Assembly (NCBI GenBank): GCA_038503065.1
Contig: JBCAMK010000003.1
Span: 1,302,001 to 1,366,000 of the forward strand
Reading direction: 5' to 3'
DNA: 64,000 bases
DNA from: Paragyromitra xinjiangensis
Lineage: Eukaryota; Ascomycota; Pezizomycetes; Pezizales; Discinaceae
Part shown: piece by piece, positions 44,877 to 56,251 of the stretch
Layout: every line of letters starts with the position of its first letter
Position numbering within the stretch: position 1 is the first letter of the stretch
The notes under the pieces: generated by a model
Told to the model about the DNA's origin: nothing
Seen by the model: only the letters and a program-made list of their open reading frames with translations
Databases searched by the model: none
Program-made: the position numbers and the translations under genes

Positions 44877-45579
44877 TAATGAGGCGTCAAGAGACTGGGT
44901 GTCCTAACAGAACCTTAACTCGAGATAAGACGTATTGATGTGAAATCGAGTGATATTCGGTGAATATATTGGCTAAGGGTTCAGAATGCCTCTTTTGTCT
45001 AATGTCTTTTGAAGTTACAGATATTCAAGAACTTTTATAGGGTCTCTGGGTGACATCACGGCTTTGGATTTCTGTGAAATTTCTCCTCTTGCTACCGTCA
45101 CCGATGAAACCGGGGAGTTTGTTCGGGCTGCTGTTTCGGGGCCTCTAGCGGACGCTCAGTCCTTAGCACTGATACTTACATGACTAAAAAGTCTATGTGC
45201 CGAGATGGGGTGAGGTGTTATGTAGCTTGTTGATGTCCGTGTACAGAAAACTTGCTACTAGTTGATATAGATTTGGTTGATAGAAAAACGGACACCGCGA
45301 AAGACTAGGAGCTAGGATGCATTTTAGCAGGGTAGTAAAGCCCCCACTTGACTCACGGTCACTGAGAGCGATAGAGCTGAATTCATGATACCACTAACAT
45401 CGTAGATCTTCCATCCCTGTGCTGTTTCATCTGGGGGTTAGGTAGTGCGTTGTAACTTACCGTTCCGCGACAAACTATTCTCTAGGATGGGATCCTTGTT
45501 GGTGTTCCTTTAAACGTTTCTTTTGCGCATCCCATCAGTCCATACCGTGAGATACGGGAACCTAGGTCAATTTAGACTA

Positions 45580-45753
45580 CAGTGCAATCGCCCTATAAGA
45601 ATATGGAACCGGAGCGAGCCTATATTTTTATAGAGCAGATATCCTTCTATGAAAGTACTGCTGCATACAGAATAGCCCCTGCCTAGCCCGCTCCACATAT
45701 TCTTATAAGGTAAATACTATCACAACCCGAATCCCTATAGGGCAATTGTACTG
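45580..45753. mobile_element. MITE-like element, copy B (174 bp)
   Basis: Terminal inverted repeats begin CAGTGCAATCGCCCTATA on the left and, read inverted, CAGTACAATTGCCCTATA on the right, differing by two transitions in these 18 bp. The element is flanked by the dinucleotide TA on both sides (45578-45579, 45754-45755), the target-site duplication of Tc1/mariner/pogo transposons, and CAGT termini are usual there. It has no coding capacity and so is a miniature element. Copy A lies about 0.7 kb to the left. Confidence 0.72.
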
Positions 45754-48674
45754 TAATAGCCACTTTTAGGGATCCACGAATAGTGGGTGTAGTACAGTGC
45801 ATGGGCGTGGTTGGCTAACTGTGCAGCGAGATACCTGGAAGCCTTGGGCTCCGGTGATATATTGCTCCCTGGTTGAATGCACCTAGTGGTGAATCTAGCT
45901 ACTGCATGCATGTATCGTAACCTAGGTGGTTGGATGTACTTAATGGATCAATCAATATATTAATCAAGCTGCTTCGTTTTGATTAAGGGTTAGGGTTTTC
46001 TTGGTCACCGTATTATTTGTTTACTTACTTCGTTAGGACAGGAATGTGCATGCGCCTTGGATATACCGCCCCCAGGCTATCGCACTCCACAAAGGCTGGT
46101 CATGCAGATGATAAAAACAAAGTTGCAACGTTTTAAATCATATGCTGCTGTCCTATGCCAAACTCTAATCACCAGAAGCCCCCATTTCGCACAAGGTTCC
46201 CAATTCCTCCCACTGGTTGACTGAGACCGGGCTGAACGGGAAATAAATTTGTCTTCAATCCAGAGTGCCTCAACTTTATTATGACATCTGTGTGGCTGTC
46301 CACTTGCGAGTGTCATTCTAACAAAATACGCGTTTCCCAGCTGAAGACGGGTTATTTTGCCACACACTAGAATGTCTCAGATTTCCCTCCCCTTCAGGTC
46401 GATAAGAAAGCTCGGGGAATTTTCTTCGCGTCTCGACTTGCTCTAGGATGAGGATGAAACTCTAGATATTGCCCTACATACGCGTGTTTTGTCAGGGCTA
46501 CGAGATACTGTTTCCTTAGGGTTGATTCGGCTTATTGATCTACCCGGAGATGAGCGAAACTTGCCACGCACCAACCAGAGGGCTAAGCTTTTATAGAATA
46601 AACGCGAAAGGAGATAGGAAAGCTAAGAATATGCTGAACTTGTAAGAATTTGTATGCAGGGGTTTCTTGGCTGGGAAATAGGGTTAGATGTTGATGGACA
46701 AAACCTGGTAGTTAGTAACGCTCGAGCATCTTTCAGAACAAACAAACGTCGAAGTGTGGCGCCTAGGTATCAATCACAACGAAATTAAACACTACCGAGA
46801 TATGGCTCTCGACCCAACTAAGTTGTCTGGATCGGGTGCCTAAACTCGAATCGGGGGTTTCCAGTTTTGCCAAAGTTGATTCATTCGACTTTGTCGTACC
46901 GGTACCTAGTTTTAGTGGCTACTGGAGTGGCGCCCGTCGCATACCCATGAGTTTGATTTTGTTTCCCAACAAGTGCTTTTCTTTCGTAATACGATAAGAG
47001 CTTCGAAAGGAATTGGGCTGATGCCTAAGGCTCATTAAATTATTGAACTGTACCTGCATAATATTCGGTTGATTTTGTATTCGTGTTAAGGCGTAAATTG
47101 AAGTCTGTAGCAAATTAGCGGTTTATTGATACAAGACCACACACATAACTTTCTGCCCTAGATCTACCCTGACCGGTTCTCCTTACCCACCTATTTTTTT
47201 TTTTTGGGAAGGGTTGGAATGGGATTTCGATAGGAATATTGAACTAGGGAAGAATACACGGACCACGGTACGGCGTGTCCGAGACGAAGCGAAAGAGAAA
47301 ATGGTACTTACCTGCATGGGAACGGCTTTCGGGTGCGGTCCTATCACATGCACACCTAGCTACCTCGAAAAGCTACGCATTACCCAGCAAGCGATACAGA
47401 CAAGCATCGTTATATGTACTAGTATGGTAACCTAGGAATTATGTACTTGCGCAAGTGCCGGTCTTCTTGCCTAAGGTTTCTTGGTTTGATTTGCCCAGGT
47501 TGTTCGGATCAGGTGGTTTTGGCTGTCCAATGACGTTACGGTCAATGAGAATTTAGTCGTGAAGGACATTCAGGAAGTACATGTGGACTCGCCACAAAAA
47601 GGGGCAGATTGGGGTGAGCTGACTGTAAATTTAGAAACTATCTCCGCGTCACGGAACTCATAGCTCCGGCGGTTTGAAACTTCTGCCTTGGTAGATGCAA
47701 CATTCTTTGTTCTGGACGACATCCACTAATGGGCGCAGAGCGAAAGACCTGGAAATAGCCACTTGCATTACGATGCAGCCTTGTTCGTATTTCTCAATCT
47801 TTTCTCAAATCAAAGATCCAAGAGTTTGTGCAAGTGAACCTTCAGCAATTTGTCGCCACTAGATATTACTCCAGCAAATCTGCAAGCCAGTTGGCAAATA
47901 ATTTAAAATGCTAGAGGACTCATTACCACTTACCAATTGAATCAGCTAATGATGAGGGAAGGCACAGGCTTTACCATCCTTTGCTTGTGGTTGATGCGCA
48001 GCCTACTTTCCTAATGGGGAAGAACAACCCCTTTCGGTCGGATTAGTTATGGTGATCTTCGATTGTCATCAAGTTAGAGCGAAGCCAGTATTTACTCTAA
48101 TGCCAGGCCTATGTTCTTTGAGGGAATTAAAACACTGGGATGTTTTGTGTGAAGAGAACCTAGTTGAACCCCCGTGTGCGATTGAAAGCATTAAAAGCTT
48201 CCGAATTTATCAAACTCGCAAGCGAGTCGGACAGGCTTACATGTGATTGAAAGTACTGTTCCTTTCCCTAATAGTACCCCGCAACCAAAGTTGAGTACCT
48301 CGGCGTCTCCCGCTTGGGTCCTGTGTGTAGTACCTACTCGACTTGTCCTGTGGGGGATTTCCCCAGATTTCCCATGCACTTACATCGTACTAAGCTTTTA
48401 TCCGGTCAACCGTTCGGAAATTGCAGACGTAACTAATTCTGTAACAAATCGTGTACCAGTCATGTCCAAGAATCTTGTACCGGCCCTCATATTTGATACC
48501 TATTCACATGTCAAGGTGCGGCTTTCGGCTGTTGTGGAGTTGCACGCTGGCCAGCTTAACAAACACGTTGAGATGTGTGGACTATTCGATCTGGGATCAG
48601 CAAGATGACGGATTCTGGCGCTGAAAGGAGGGCACTAGCCTGGCTCACCTAATATGGAGGTTGGGCAAACCCAG

Positions 48675-48680
48675 TATAAA
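48675..48680 (+). promoter_or_regulatory. TATA box of CFEM gene
   Basis: TATAAA about 160 bp upstream of the CFEM start codon, followed by a C/T- and CAA-rich leader typical of highly expressed fungal genes. Confidence 0.55.
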
Positions 48681-48840
48681 GACACGCTGCAGGCCTCCAA
48701 ACATTCTCTCTCAAGCTCATTCTTTTCATCGTTCAAAGTAAGACAATCTGCTCACTGTCCATTTAACAGTTCCACTCGCTTTCGTGCACCTCACTCGTTC
48801 AACTGAAATATCTTCTTCAAGCTTATACCTCAATCTCAAA

Positions 48841-49602
48841 ATGAAGTCTGTCATTGCAGTTGCTCTCGCTGGCTTTGTTGCCGCTATTTCTGCTCAATCG
48901 TTTTCAGATATTCCTTCATGTGCTGTATGTTGAGCTTTAGTTGATTCCCACATCTTAGGGTGTCTACTTACTTTTTGGTGTCTGGTATAGCTTCCTTGTC
49001 TTATTAGTGATCTGGCATCCACTGGCTGCTCCATCACTGATCTCGCATGCGCTTGCAACAAGCCATCCCTCATCACCGACTCTAAGACCTGTATTGATAG
49101 GGCCTGCGGTGCCGCAGATCAACAAAGTACATTTCCCTCAGTCCACGTCGAACCTATTTAGCGTGTACACCCTACTGACATTTTTCGTAAAGCGGCTCTT
49201 GCTGTAGCCCAAGCTCTCTGTAAACAGGCCGGCGTTACTATCACTGTTCCTGGCAGCGGCGGATCCACTAGCTCTGCGGCGGCATCTTCTTCTTCGGCGT
49301 CGACCTCTTCGGCGGCATCAACCTCTTCGGCAACCTCGATCACCTCAGCACCTACTTCGTCCGCATCAAGTGCTGCTCCCACTACTGGTGGTAGCACCGA
49401 GTCATTCCCCTCAATCAGCCAGTCATCTACGATCATTACGAGCACCTTGACCACTAGTGCTACTGTCGCTCTTCCCAGCGGAAATGTTACTGCCACATCC
49501 ACCTCGCCTCCTTTGCAGACTACCAACGCTGCGGGCCGTCTTAGTGGCATGAGCGGAGCTGTCGCCTTGGGCTTGGGGCTTGTCGTTGCTTTCGCTATTT
49601 AG
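48841..49602 (+). CDS. CFEM-domain, GPI-anchor-type surface protein
   Basis: Exons 48841-48924, 48991-49126 and 49193-49602 encode 209 aa. A signal peptide (about residues 1-18, MKSVIAVALAGFVAAISA) precedes a CFEM domain with the eight expected cysteines: PSC, LPC, TGC, ACAC, KTC, RAC and ALC. A Ser/Thr/Ala-rich, probably O-glycosylated stalk follows, with an N-glycosylation site (GNVT). The end is hydrophobic (SGAVALGLGLVVAFAI) as for GPI attachment, with a plausible cleavage site near NAAG. CFEM proteins sit in the fungal wall or plasma membrane and serve heme/iron uptake, adhesion or host interaction. The Asp that ligands heme in Candida CFEM proteins appears matched by the Asp in ITDLACAC. 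Both introns are 66 nt. Confidence 0.93.
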
Positions 49603-50892
49603 ATGCTTTTCATGCCTGTGAATGTGGAGAATCGTGAAAAAGAGTAATGTTTATGTATAGTATTGGAATGTGATGGAGAGGAACTGGGGGATTGTTAGTT
49701 TGCCATGGTCTCTAGAAACATGTACTTTCTATGAGCACCTTTAATTATTCGAATATATACGCTTATAGCTTATCTTGGTGTTCTGGGATGTGTTTCGCAT
49801 TCTTCTGTGTGAAATTTGAGCCCAGTTCGTAAGCTATTCGTTCGTTTGCTCGTTCGTTAGATTGATTAATTTATTAATTGATTAAGCACATCCAACCCAC
49901 CTGGTACTATAAACCGTTCGTGATTTAGACATTCGTTCCTAGAATCCCAGCTTATGGTACCCGTAGCGTGCGGGTTATCCGGGGTAATGTGATCCTCACC
50001 TTTTGTATTTTGGATCTCTTGGCTCCTGCGCTCTGCCTTGAGATTTCAACTCGCCTTCGGAGGTCGAGGCTTTCGTTGTCTAGAGTCAGGATCAGATGGA
50101 TGGATGGATTAGTGAATTTGTGTGTAACATCGATAACACCATATGGCGGTGGTTGGTGCCTTTTCTTTAGGGAATCATAAAGTACATGTATCACCGGATG
50201 GATGCTGGTGATACAGTGTTTCTGTATGTGCGCGCTTAGTCCCGTAGCAAATGTAGACGAGTGATAACCGATGAAACCACCGGTGGTTAATAGATGCATG
50301 TACATCGATAAATCATCGAGTAGATGTGGTGATAGGTTAGGCTGGGAGAGATAGGGGTATCGCGGAAGCTCTTCCAATATCACGTGTTGTGAAGTTTGGA
50401 TAGATTAGAATAACTGGTTCCAGTTAACGGGCCCTGCGAACTTTGTGAACTCTTTGTCTTTTAAAGTCAATTTTACTATATATCATACATCCTATGTTGT
50501 GTCATCGATAAATGTATATGTACATGTAGTGTTTGAAGTTCTGTATACATGCATCTTCTAGAAAGGTCTACGACATATATTTGTTACATGTAGTTACGCC
50601 TGCTGATGGGGGCGGCAGCCGATCGTCTTGTGAAGGTGAGGGTACCTCCAATTCTGCCAATAGTTTCCATACCGTGCTACTCTATCCTAACTTTATGTAA
50701 TGCGATCTCTTTTCTTTTTTTTGTGTTCTGGGGGCTCTTGTTTTTTTTTTTCAAGGCCTAACATCACGTCAATTTTGATGCTGTCGTCCCAACGACTCTA
50801 AAAAAAAGTCAAACCACTCAACTCAACTTCACCAACTCTCAAGTGACTGTCATCTCCCACAAACCAAGGGTTGCCTGCTATCTTTCTTGGAG
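49603..50892. other. Intergenic region with inverted repeats
   Basis: Contains the CFEM 3' flank, a GTTCGTT-type short repeat at about 49838-49860, a hairpin at 50187-50215 and a 14-bp palindrome at 50275-50288. A 143-codon minus-strand frame (49952-50383) overlaps these and is not supported as a gene. Confidence 0.45.
50187..50215. repeat. Hairpin, 9-bp perfect arms
   Basis: TGTATCACC and GGTGATACA flank an 11-nt loop. A perfect palindrome AACCACCGGTGGTT lies 60 bp further on, at 50275-50288. Origin unknown. Confidence 0.4.
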
Positions 50893-51954
50893 ATGGCTAC
50901 TCCTGAAGTCACTTATCAGTTCCTTACTAAGGCCAAGCTCGCAGGGCTCTTACGGCAGCTGCTTTCCTATGGAGTGAAACTCCCCGACTTGTCTCCTCTT
51001 TCATCCATCTCAAACTCTACGGCTGCTGTAATTCTAGACGTGAGGAGAAAAAAAGCAGTAGTTGAAGGAAAAGTTCAGTTTTCAGTTGAGTTATTTAGGG
51101 TGCGCGCGATAAACCAACCAGAGGTCAAGCTGAATCACAAAATTTCGCAGTGAGTCTCCTGTCACCACGACAGAGGTGCTCTGTTCCATGTATTAAGCTA
51201 ATAATGAAGTCTAGTCACAAGGAATTTGTATTTCACTGTTACTGTAAACCTAGTACAGCGGAGCGGGGGCCTGCGTATCAATTCTGGCTGAGCGCGCTTG
51301 GGCCAAACGTTAGCGTCAACGGGAAGTCGATAATAATGACTGGAGTTCTTCTCAATATAATGTCCAGCTCGGTGTCGCTGATACAGACATCTTGTAGAAA
51401 CTTAGAGTTTCATCTATTTGTTCAGTTGCATGAGATGTATTGGCCTCCGGTGGATAGAGACATCAAGTGGGAGCAGCACTTTTACCCTACGGTGCGAGAC
51501 AAAATCCCGGCGTGTAGGTTGACTCTTTGAGACCTATAATATTTTTGTTGAGTATGTTCTGACATAAACTGGAGCAGTTCATGTCCCAGACGAGTGTAAG
51601 CGTATCAAGGAAATCAACGAATGGATGGAAGATATGGAAAACCACCTCAGGGATACAGATGAGAACCCTTATAGCGGGAACAACGGAAACCAAATAGAGG
51701 GCCTTGAAAATCAATCAGCTACTATAAGTCTGACGCGGACACGACACTCCACAGAAGTACTGCCAGCAGCTGAAGAAGATGTACTGGATCCTGGAAGATC
51801 ATCTAGTCACTTGCCTGATCTAGGAAAGCCATCTGTTTCGCACGCAATGGGAATATCTAGAGGCTCTAAAAAGTTGGATGGAGCAAAACCTCTTCTGGGA
51901 CATAGGAGATCTTCCCGGCTCAAAGAGAGTATTTTGCTTAATCGTCAGGGGTGA
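50893..51954 (+). CDS. Orphan hypothetical protein, 310 aa
   Basis: Exons 50893-51149, 51215-51513 and 51578-51954; both introns (65 and 64 nt) have good donors (GTGAGT, GTAGGT) and branch sites, and the frame is continuous. I recognise no family. Residues 1-200 look folded, with alternating hydrophobic segments (FLTKAKLAGLLRQLLSYGVKL, KEFVFHCYCKP, YQFWLSALGPNV, FHLFVQLHEMYWPPVDRDI). The remainder is disordered and acidic, ending in a basic RRSSRLKES tail. It starts 939 bp to the left of the RWD-PARP gene's 3' end. It could be a lineage-specific gene; codon use resembles the other genes of this stretch rather than the conserved core. Confidence 0.6.
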
Positions 51955-52760
51955 AATAACTTAAAGCCCCATGCTTCGATCTAGTCACCTACTGCTGTAA
52001 GTTTTTCTGGCCAATTTTTCGCGGGTAGCAGTATGGTTTTGAGTGATTGGTCTAACGCCCGTCTTTTCGCTAGGAATTTGTACTAAATATAGCCCAAGTA
52101 TCTGTTTGTCTTCGGTGTTTCTGTTTTTTCTTGATAACGCTGGGGAATCTTAATCGTTTCTCGAATATAATTCAATTAAACTTTTCGAACTTCTTTTCCA
52201 GTAGCTGATGTGCAAGCTTGTGTCAGGGTAAAGCATAGAATTTTTTTTTCGGTAAATTGGCCATAGACCTAGAAAGAATCGCCAAAAGCATTCTAATATA
52301 AGACACGCGGAGACCTTCGTCCAAGAGATCAAATCTAATTACTGCTCTTTCAATGAACTGCAAACACATAGCTAAGCCCTAATTCTTTCTGAACCACTTT
52401 AGTCTAGATGAAGCAATTCCTTTGTTTATCTTCGGAGGCCATGGTGGAGTTCGGCTTCGTAATTTTCTAGATGTTGGAATATGGATGCTAAGGGTACACT
52501 AAAGACTGGCAAAATTTATAGAAGTTTGGGAGCCTCAGCTTATTCAGGACCAGATTGCGAGAATCTATGATAAGATTTACTGGTATCTAACTGAGGTTAA
52601 TTATCATAAGGACATAATTCATCTAGCTCGTCCCCCTTCCTAATTCAATGGAGAGATGAAATTTCCCCATATGCGCTAAAACAGCAACGGAACACCCCAA
52701 AAAAGGCTAATTAGCTCCTATATGAAGACTTTTGACTGCACGGTAATCTTTTGGTTCCTG
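51955..52760. other. Intergenic region between convergent genes
   Basis: AT-rich 3' flanks of the orphan gene (+) and the RWD-PARP gene (-). No feature recognised. Confidence 0.45.
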
Positions 52761-54362
52761 TCATGTCTCGGGAATTTTCTTCTTGATCTTTTCCGTCCGT
52801 TGGGCTGCGTACTGATCTTTGCTCGTCATTCCTACTGGAGCTCCCCATGGCCCAAGCCCATCATCTCCCTCGGCAGCCCTATCCTCCTGATAATTTCCCC
52901 AATCTTCTTCATCGTCATCGGTCTCGGCAACATCCTCGATGACGAACCTTCCGCTGGTTGCTGGTCCATATCCGTATGGAAACCACTTGCTGCCTCTTGC
53001 AAAGATTTCTGCTCTACGTCGCTGTGCATCACCTGGTGCGAGAGCAGTCCCAAACTTACTCGACAGGCGATTGGTGTTTGGCGTATTGCTTGTCCAGGCG
53101 CTCTCGTTTCCGGCATCGTTTTCGTAATCTTCATTTACCCCCTCATAGTGAATGACATAGCATGGGAGCACCATTGCTGAGTCGAAGACGATGTACTCTA
53201 GCTGGTTAGATGAGACGTGACTATCTGCTTGCATAAACGCTTCGGTTGCCCCCCTCTGTTCACTGCCAACAGCCACAGATCGCCCCATAAGTTGGGCGCA
53301 AACGAACATCTTCCTTCCGCCAATGCTCTTCTTACTCCAATTCGTCCTTTCACCGTTTGTATATATATGGCTGAAGTTTGGGTCGGGCGATGTATAGATG
53401 CCTTTCCCGTAGGTCGATCCACAACGAACCGCATGCTCCCCTCCCGTAATCGGATCGTGTCCTCCAGGAAGAAGAAACCCACATCGGACTATGTTCGGAA
53501 CTGACGCCGCGTCCGTACCGTGGAATGTTACTCGTGGCCTTGTCAATTCTTCGATCATATCTTCTTTCCTCATTCTTCCATGATGGCCTCGTGGAATACA
53601 TTGAGAAAGTTTTTGGATGGGCATTTCCTCGAATTTCCGACGAAGCTGATCGCGTTTGCCATAAAAATTGGCTCTTAGATTGCTGCGGAGAACAGTTTCG
53701 ACGTGGAGAATCCGAATATCAGGGCCCAGCTTTGAGAAGATTTGAGGTAGAGTTTTTCCGAGTAGAGAGTAGGCGGAATCTGCGAATTCATCGAGATTGG
53801 CAGATTTCTTCGAAATGGTCGTGCTGTTAGTGCTTTTGGCGATGGGTGAAGCGGCTAGAATTTTGGCTCGGTATGCAGAAAGGTAGTCATTGGTAGTCGC
53901 AATAAGTCCCAAAAGGTACTTGCGATCTCGTAATTCTATGCGAGCGTCGTTGATTCTCGAGGCAAGATACTCACGTAGCGTGGTGCGAAGTGTGTCGACG
54001 ACTTTTCGTGAGAGATCGTGATTTTCAATTTCCCAAGCTGGGGGTTGGCGAGGATAGTGCGTTCCGGTAATAATATTAAGGGTTGCCTCGGGGTGTTTAA
54101 ATACCAGGATAGGCTGCTGTGACATATCAAGGATGTCACTGTAAGTCTCCTGGATGGTTGCTAACTCATCAGATTGAAGACATTTTAATTTGAAAAGTTC
54201 TGATGATGAAAGGTTATGATCAAGTTCGTCTTTTAGGGCAAAATTCGTGTTTTCTTCTTCGGACTTATCGTGAAAGGCGTTTTTGGGTTCATCTTTCCAA
54301 GTTTGAACCCCAATGATGAAGCTGGAGGAAGACTCCCCACGCGTGGATAGTGTGTTTTGCAT
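52761..54362 (-). CDS. RWD + PARP catalytic domain protein (ADP-ribosyltransferase)
   Basis: Intronless, 533 aa. Residues about 62-140 fit an RWD-type fold: LQSDELATIQETYSD at the start, then the YPRQPPAWEI motif close to the YPxxxP signature. A helical region follows (190-275). The PARP catalytic domain begins TFHGTD (H281), continues GFLLPGGHDP and TYGKGIYTSP (Y323), and reaches LEYIVFD (E389), so the full H-Y-E triad of active poly/mono-ADP-ribosyltransferases is present. The C-terminal 120 residues are charged and disordered, ending in a Lys-rich tail (KIKKKIPET). NAD-dependent ADP-ribosylation is the expected reaction; target and chain length are unknown. RWD domains often bind E2/UBC enzymes or other partners. 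It is the only long intronless gene in the right half and sits among orphan genes and mobile-element remains. Confidence 0.85.
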   Translation of the reverse strand: MQNTLSTRGESSSSFIIGVQTWKDEPKNAFHDKSEEENTNFALKDELDHNLSSSELFKLKCLQSDELATIQETYSDILDMSQQPILVFKHPEATLNIITGTHYPRQPPAWEIENHDLSRKVVDTLRTTLREYLASRINDARIELRDRKYLLGLIATTNDYLSAYRAKILAASPIAKSTNSTTISKKSANLDEFADSAYSLLGKTLPQIFSKLGPDIRILHVETVLRSNLRANFYGKRDQLRRKFEEMPIQKLSQCIPRGHHGRMRKEDMIEELTRPRVTFHGTDAASVPNIVRCGFLLPGGHDPITGGEHAVRCGSTYGKGIYTSPDPNFSHIYTNGERTNWSKKSIGGRKMFVCAQLMGRSVAVGSEQRGATEAFMQADSHVSSNQLEYIVFDSAMVLPCYVIHYEGVNEDYENDAGNESAWTSNTPNTNRLSSKFGTALAPGDAQRRRAEIFARGSKWFPYGYGPATSGRFVIEDVAETDDDEEDWGNYQEDRAAEGDDGLGPWGAPVGMTSKDQYAAQRTEKIKKKIPET

Positions 54363-54663
54363 TTTCAGATCTTGCCGTATCTGTCAATTCAAAGTAAGAA
54401 TATGTCTAGGGAGTCTTGTGGCATAAGCCACAGATAGATGTGGGAATAGAGCTAAAGGTACTAGCTAGAGTCTGGAGGCATAGTTGGAGTTGGGGTTGGG
54501 TCAATCATACCTTAGCTGATATATATGCGATGATAAATGCAATTTAGATTGTACGAGACGTTAGTAGAACTTGAACTGTGAGGCGGTCCGTGAAACTTGA
54601 TATTATCGTCTTGCCTGGTTAGTTGCCGAGGAATGATGGAGATATGATATTATTCGAGGTCTC

Positions 54664-54669
54664 TTTATA
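54664..54669 (-). promoter_or_regulatory. Possible TATA box of RWD-PARP gene
   Basis: TATAAA on the minus strand about 300 bp upstream of the start codon. Distance implies a long leader; tentative. Confidence 0.25.
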
Positions 54670-55379
54670 CTTGGGTATTGTCAGCTCTTCATTGCGAGCT
54701 GACATTATTTAATCTCAAGGACAAATATTATTGACCTTCGGCAAGTGACTCTGTTTCTTCGTGAGTCACTATCTGCGGGAATTTAACTCATGTTAACAGA
54801 AATCGATCTTAATTGTAGGCTTTTTACAGCTATCTTGACTGGTTTGGTGTTGTCTTCACTGCCGTGATTCCTCAGCCCCAAATTGAGTCACACCTTCTCG
54901 CTCGTGGCTATGCCAAGACACAGGCTTGGCACCAGCGAAACCATACATGTAGTTACATGGCCTTTTTGGTTTCTTTACTCCGACTGCCCGCTTTCACTTC
55001 ATGTGTTTTTTCTGCGTATCCGAATACCCTAGGGTTCTCTGTAGGCATATATCTAAACTGGTAGGACGATAATATAAAATATCACAATTTAAACTTCAAT
55101 CGATATAAATAGGCGTGATTAGGTGCTTCTAGATTTGTTGATATTTTGATAGAGTGAGTATGAGCGGTCTGTAGTTACATGTATACATGTATTCTTCTAA
55201 TAGTAATCGAAAGTCACGCCTCGGCATTGTCTCTGCTTTTCGTGCTGCCGCAGTGTATTTATTTCTCGTAGGGCTAGGGGTTATATTGTGTCGGCATAAT
55301 TTTTACTCGACCTTGGGCTGAGTATAATCCCAAAACAGACCTTTTTATATTCAGTTATTTGGTGTTAGTTCCCAGGATA

Positions 55380-55760
55380 CTGGAGGACTTCCCGCAAGCG
55401 ATAGAACGAGATCTATGAAGATAGGTACCCATTTATGAATAGACCCAGTTCCCGACGTATTAGAGCGAAAGCTTCTACAAGCTATAGGATTTCTATTCTG
55501 TCCCTAGGATAAATTAGGGATCGTGGTAAAAAAATTTCCACTAGTCACTAACTATAAATCTTGGCCACTTAAGAATCTTGGTAGTCTAGCTGATTGTGGC
55601 AAGTCACAGTTGGAATTCTATCCATAGCTCAATTCAATAGACCCCCCCCTAGGGGGGGTCTATAAGAATTGAATAGACACCCTGTCCTATCTGATAGAGC
55701 ATCAAAAACAGGTCTATTTCGCGATAGAATTCGTTCTATTGCTTGCGGGAAGTCTTCCGC
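55380..55760. mobile_element. TIR element (381 bp MITE) with central hairpin
   Basis: The left end CTGGAGGACTTCCCGCAAG and the inverted right end GCGGAAGACTTCCCGCAAG start terminal inverted repeats of about 37 bp with roughly 31 matches; both continue with a nearly identical (G/A)ATAGAACGA block. TA flanks both sides (55378-55379, 55761-55762), so a Tc1/mariner-type target-site duplication is likely. The interior has no coding capacity. It carries a hairpin at 55631-55670 (AATTC...ATAGACCCCCCC against its inverse) and several AATAGACC copies. Unrelated in sequence to the elements at 44.7 and 45.6 kb. Confidence 0.75.
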
Positions 55761-56251
55761 TAATCATTCAATAATGCCGTTTTGAGCAAGTGCAGAATTT
55801 CCCTCCTTAATTATCGTAAGCCCCAGTGAGAGCAGGTACTGGTCATATACGATCCCTTGACTCGAGTTCTTTGTTTCGTTTATTAACGTAATATAGAACA
55901 TTTTTGTGTTGTGGTGTTTGTCTTTGTTTACAATTATGCTTTGCTCAAGGGTGTTTCACCACTACACTTTTTCCGTTATGGTTTGAGATTACATGTATCT
56001 TAGAATCCTTATTAAGTAGAGAATTACCTACACCCAAAAATGTATTCGTCCTAGCGTTGGTCTTGGCTCGCACTTTTAGCAAGTTGAAGGGACGAATGGC
56101 TATTTAACTAGAGAAACATCACACCAACTCCACACCAGCCTTTCCGAACACTGTTCTTTGTTGGATTTATCAAAAGATAGAAGATAAATACCCTGTATTT
56201 TCTTAGGCTGCAGGATATTTACACCAGACACCGCGAATCCCAGAAGAAATC

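Larger units (their letters stand above)
42581..48840. other. 6.3 kb gene-free stretch with small mobile elements
   Basis: The left end is a T-rich 3' flank of the RING gene. Further right there is no convincing coding sequence; frames at 46077-46367 (-) and 48049-48608 (+) have no family features. Two related TA-flanked inverted-repeat elements lie at 44707-44876 and 45580-45753. The last 200 bp belong to the CFEM gene promoter. Confidence 0.5.
54363..56251. other. Intergenic region with a mobile element
   Basis: Holds the RWD-PARP promoter on the left and a 381 bp inverted-repeat element at 55380-55760. ACATGTA-type palindromes occur at about 54947 and 55173-55188. No gene recognised. Confidence 0.5.

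Noticed and set aside
45984..45998. TTAGGG-like stretch (AAGGGTTAGGG)
   Set aside because: Less than two telomere units; not a telomeric or interstitial array.
48243..48608. 121-codon + frame upstream of the CFEM gene
   Set aside because: No family features; ends about 70 bp before the CFEM TATA box, so more likely upstream non-coding DNA.
49158..49550. 130-codon minus frame with Ala/Glu/Val repeats
   Set aside because: Antisense of the Ser/Thr/Ala-rich stalk of the CFEM protein.
49952..50383. 143-codon minus frame
   Set aside because: Overlaps hairpin and palindrome sequence, no recognisable domain, no supporting promoter or splice signals.
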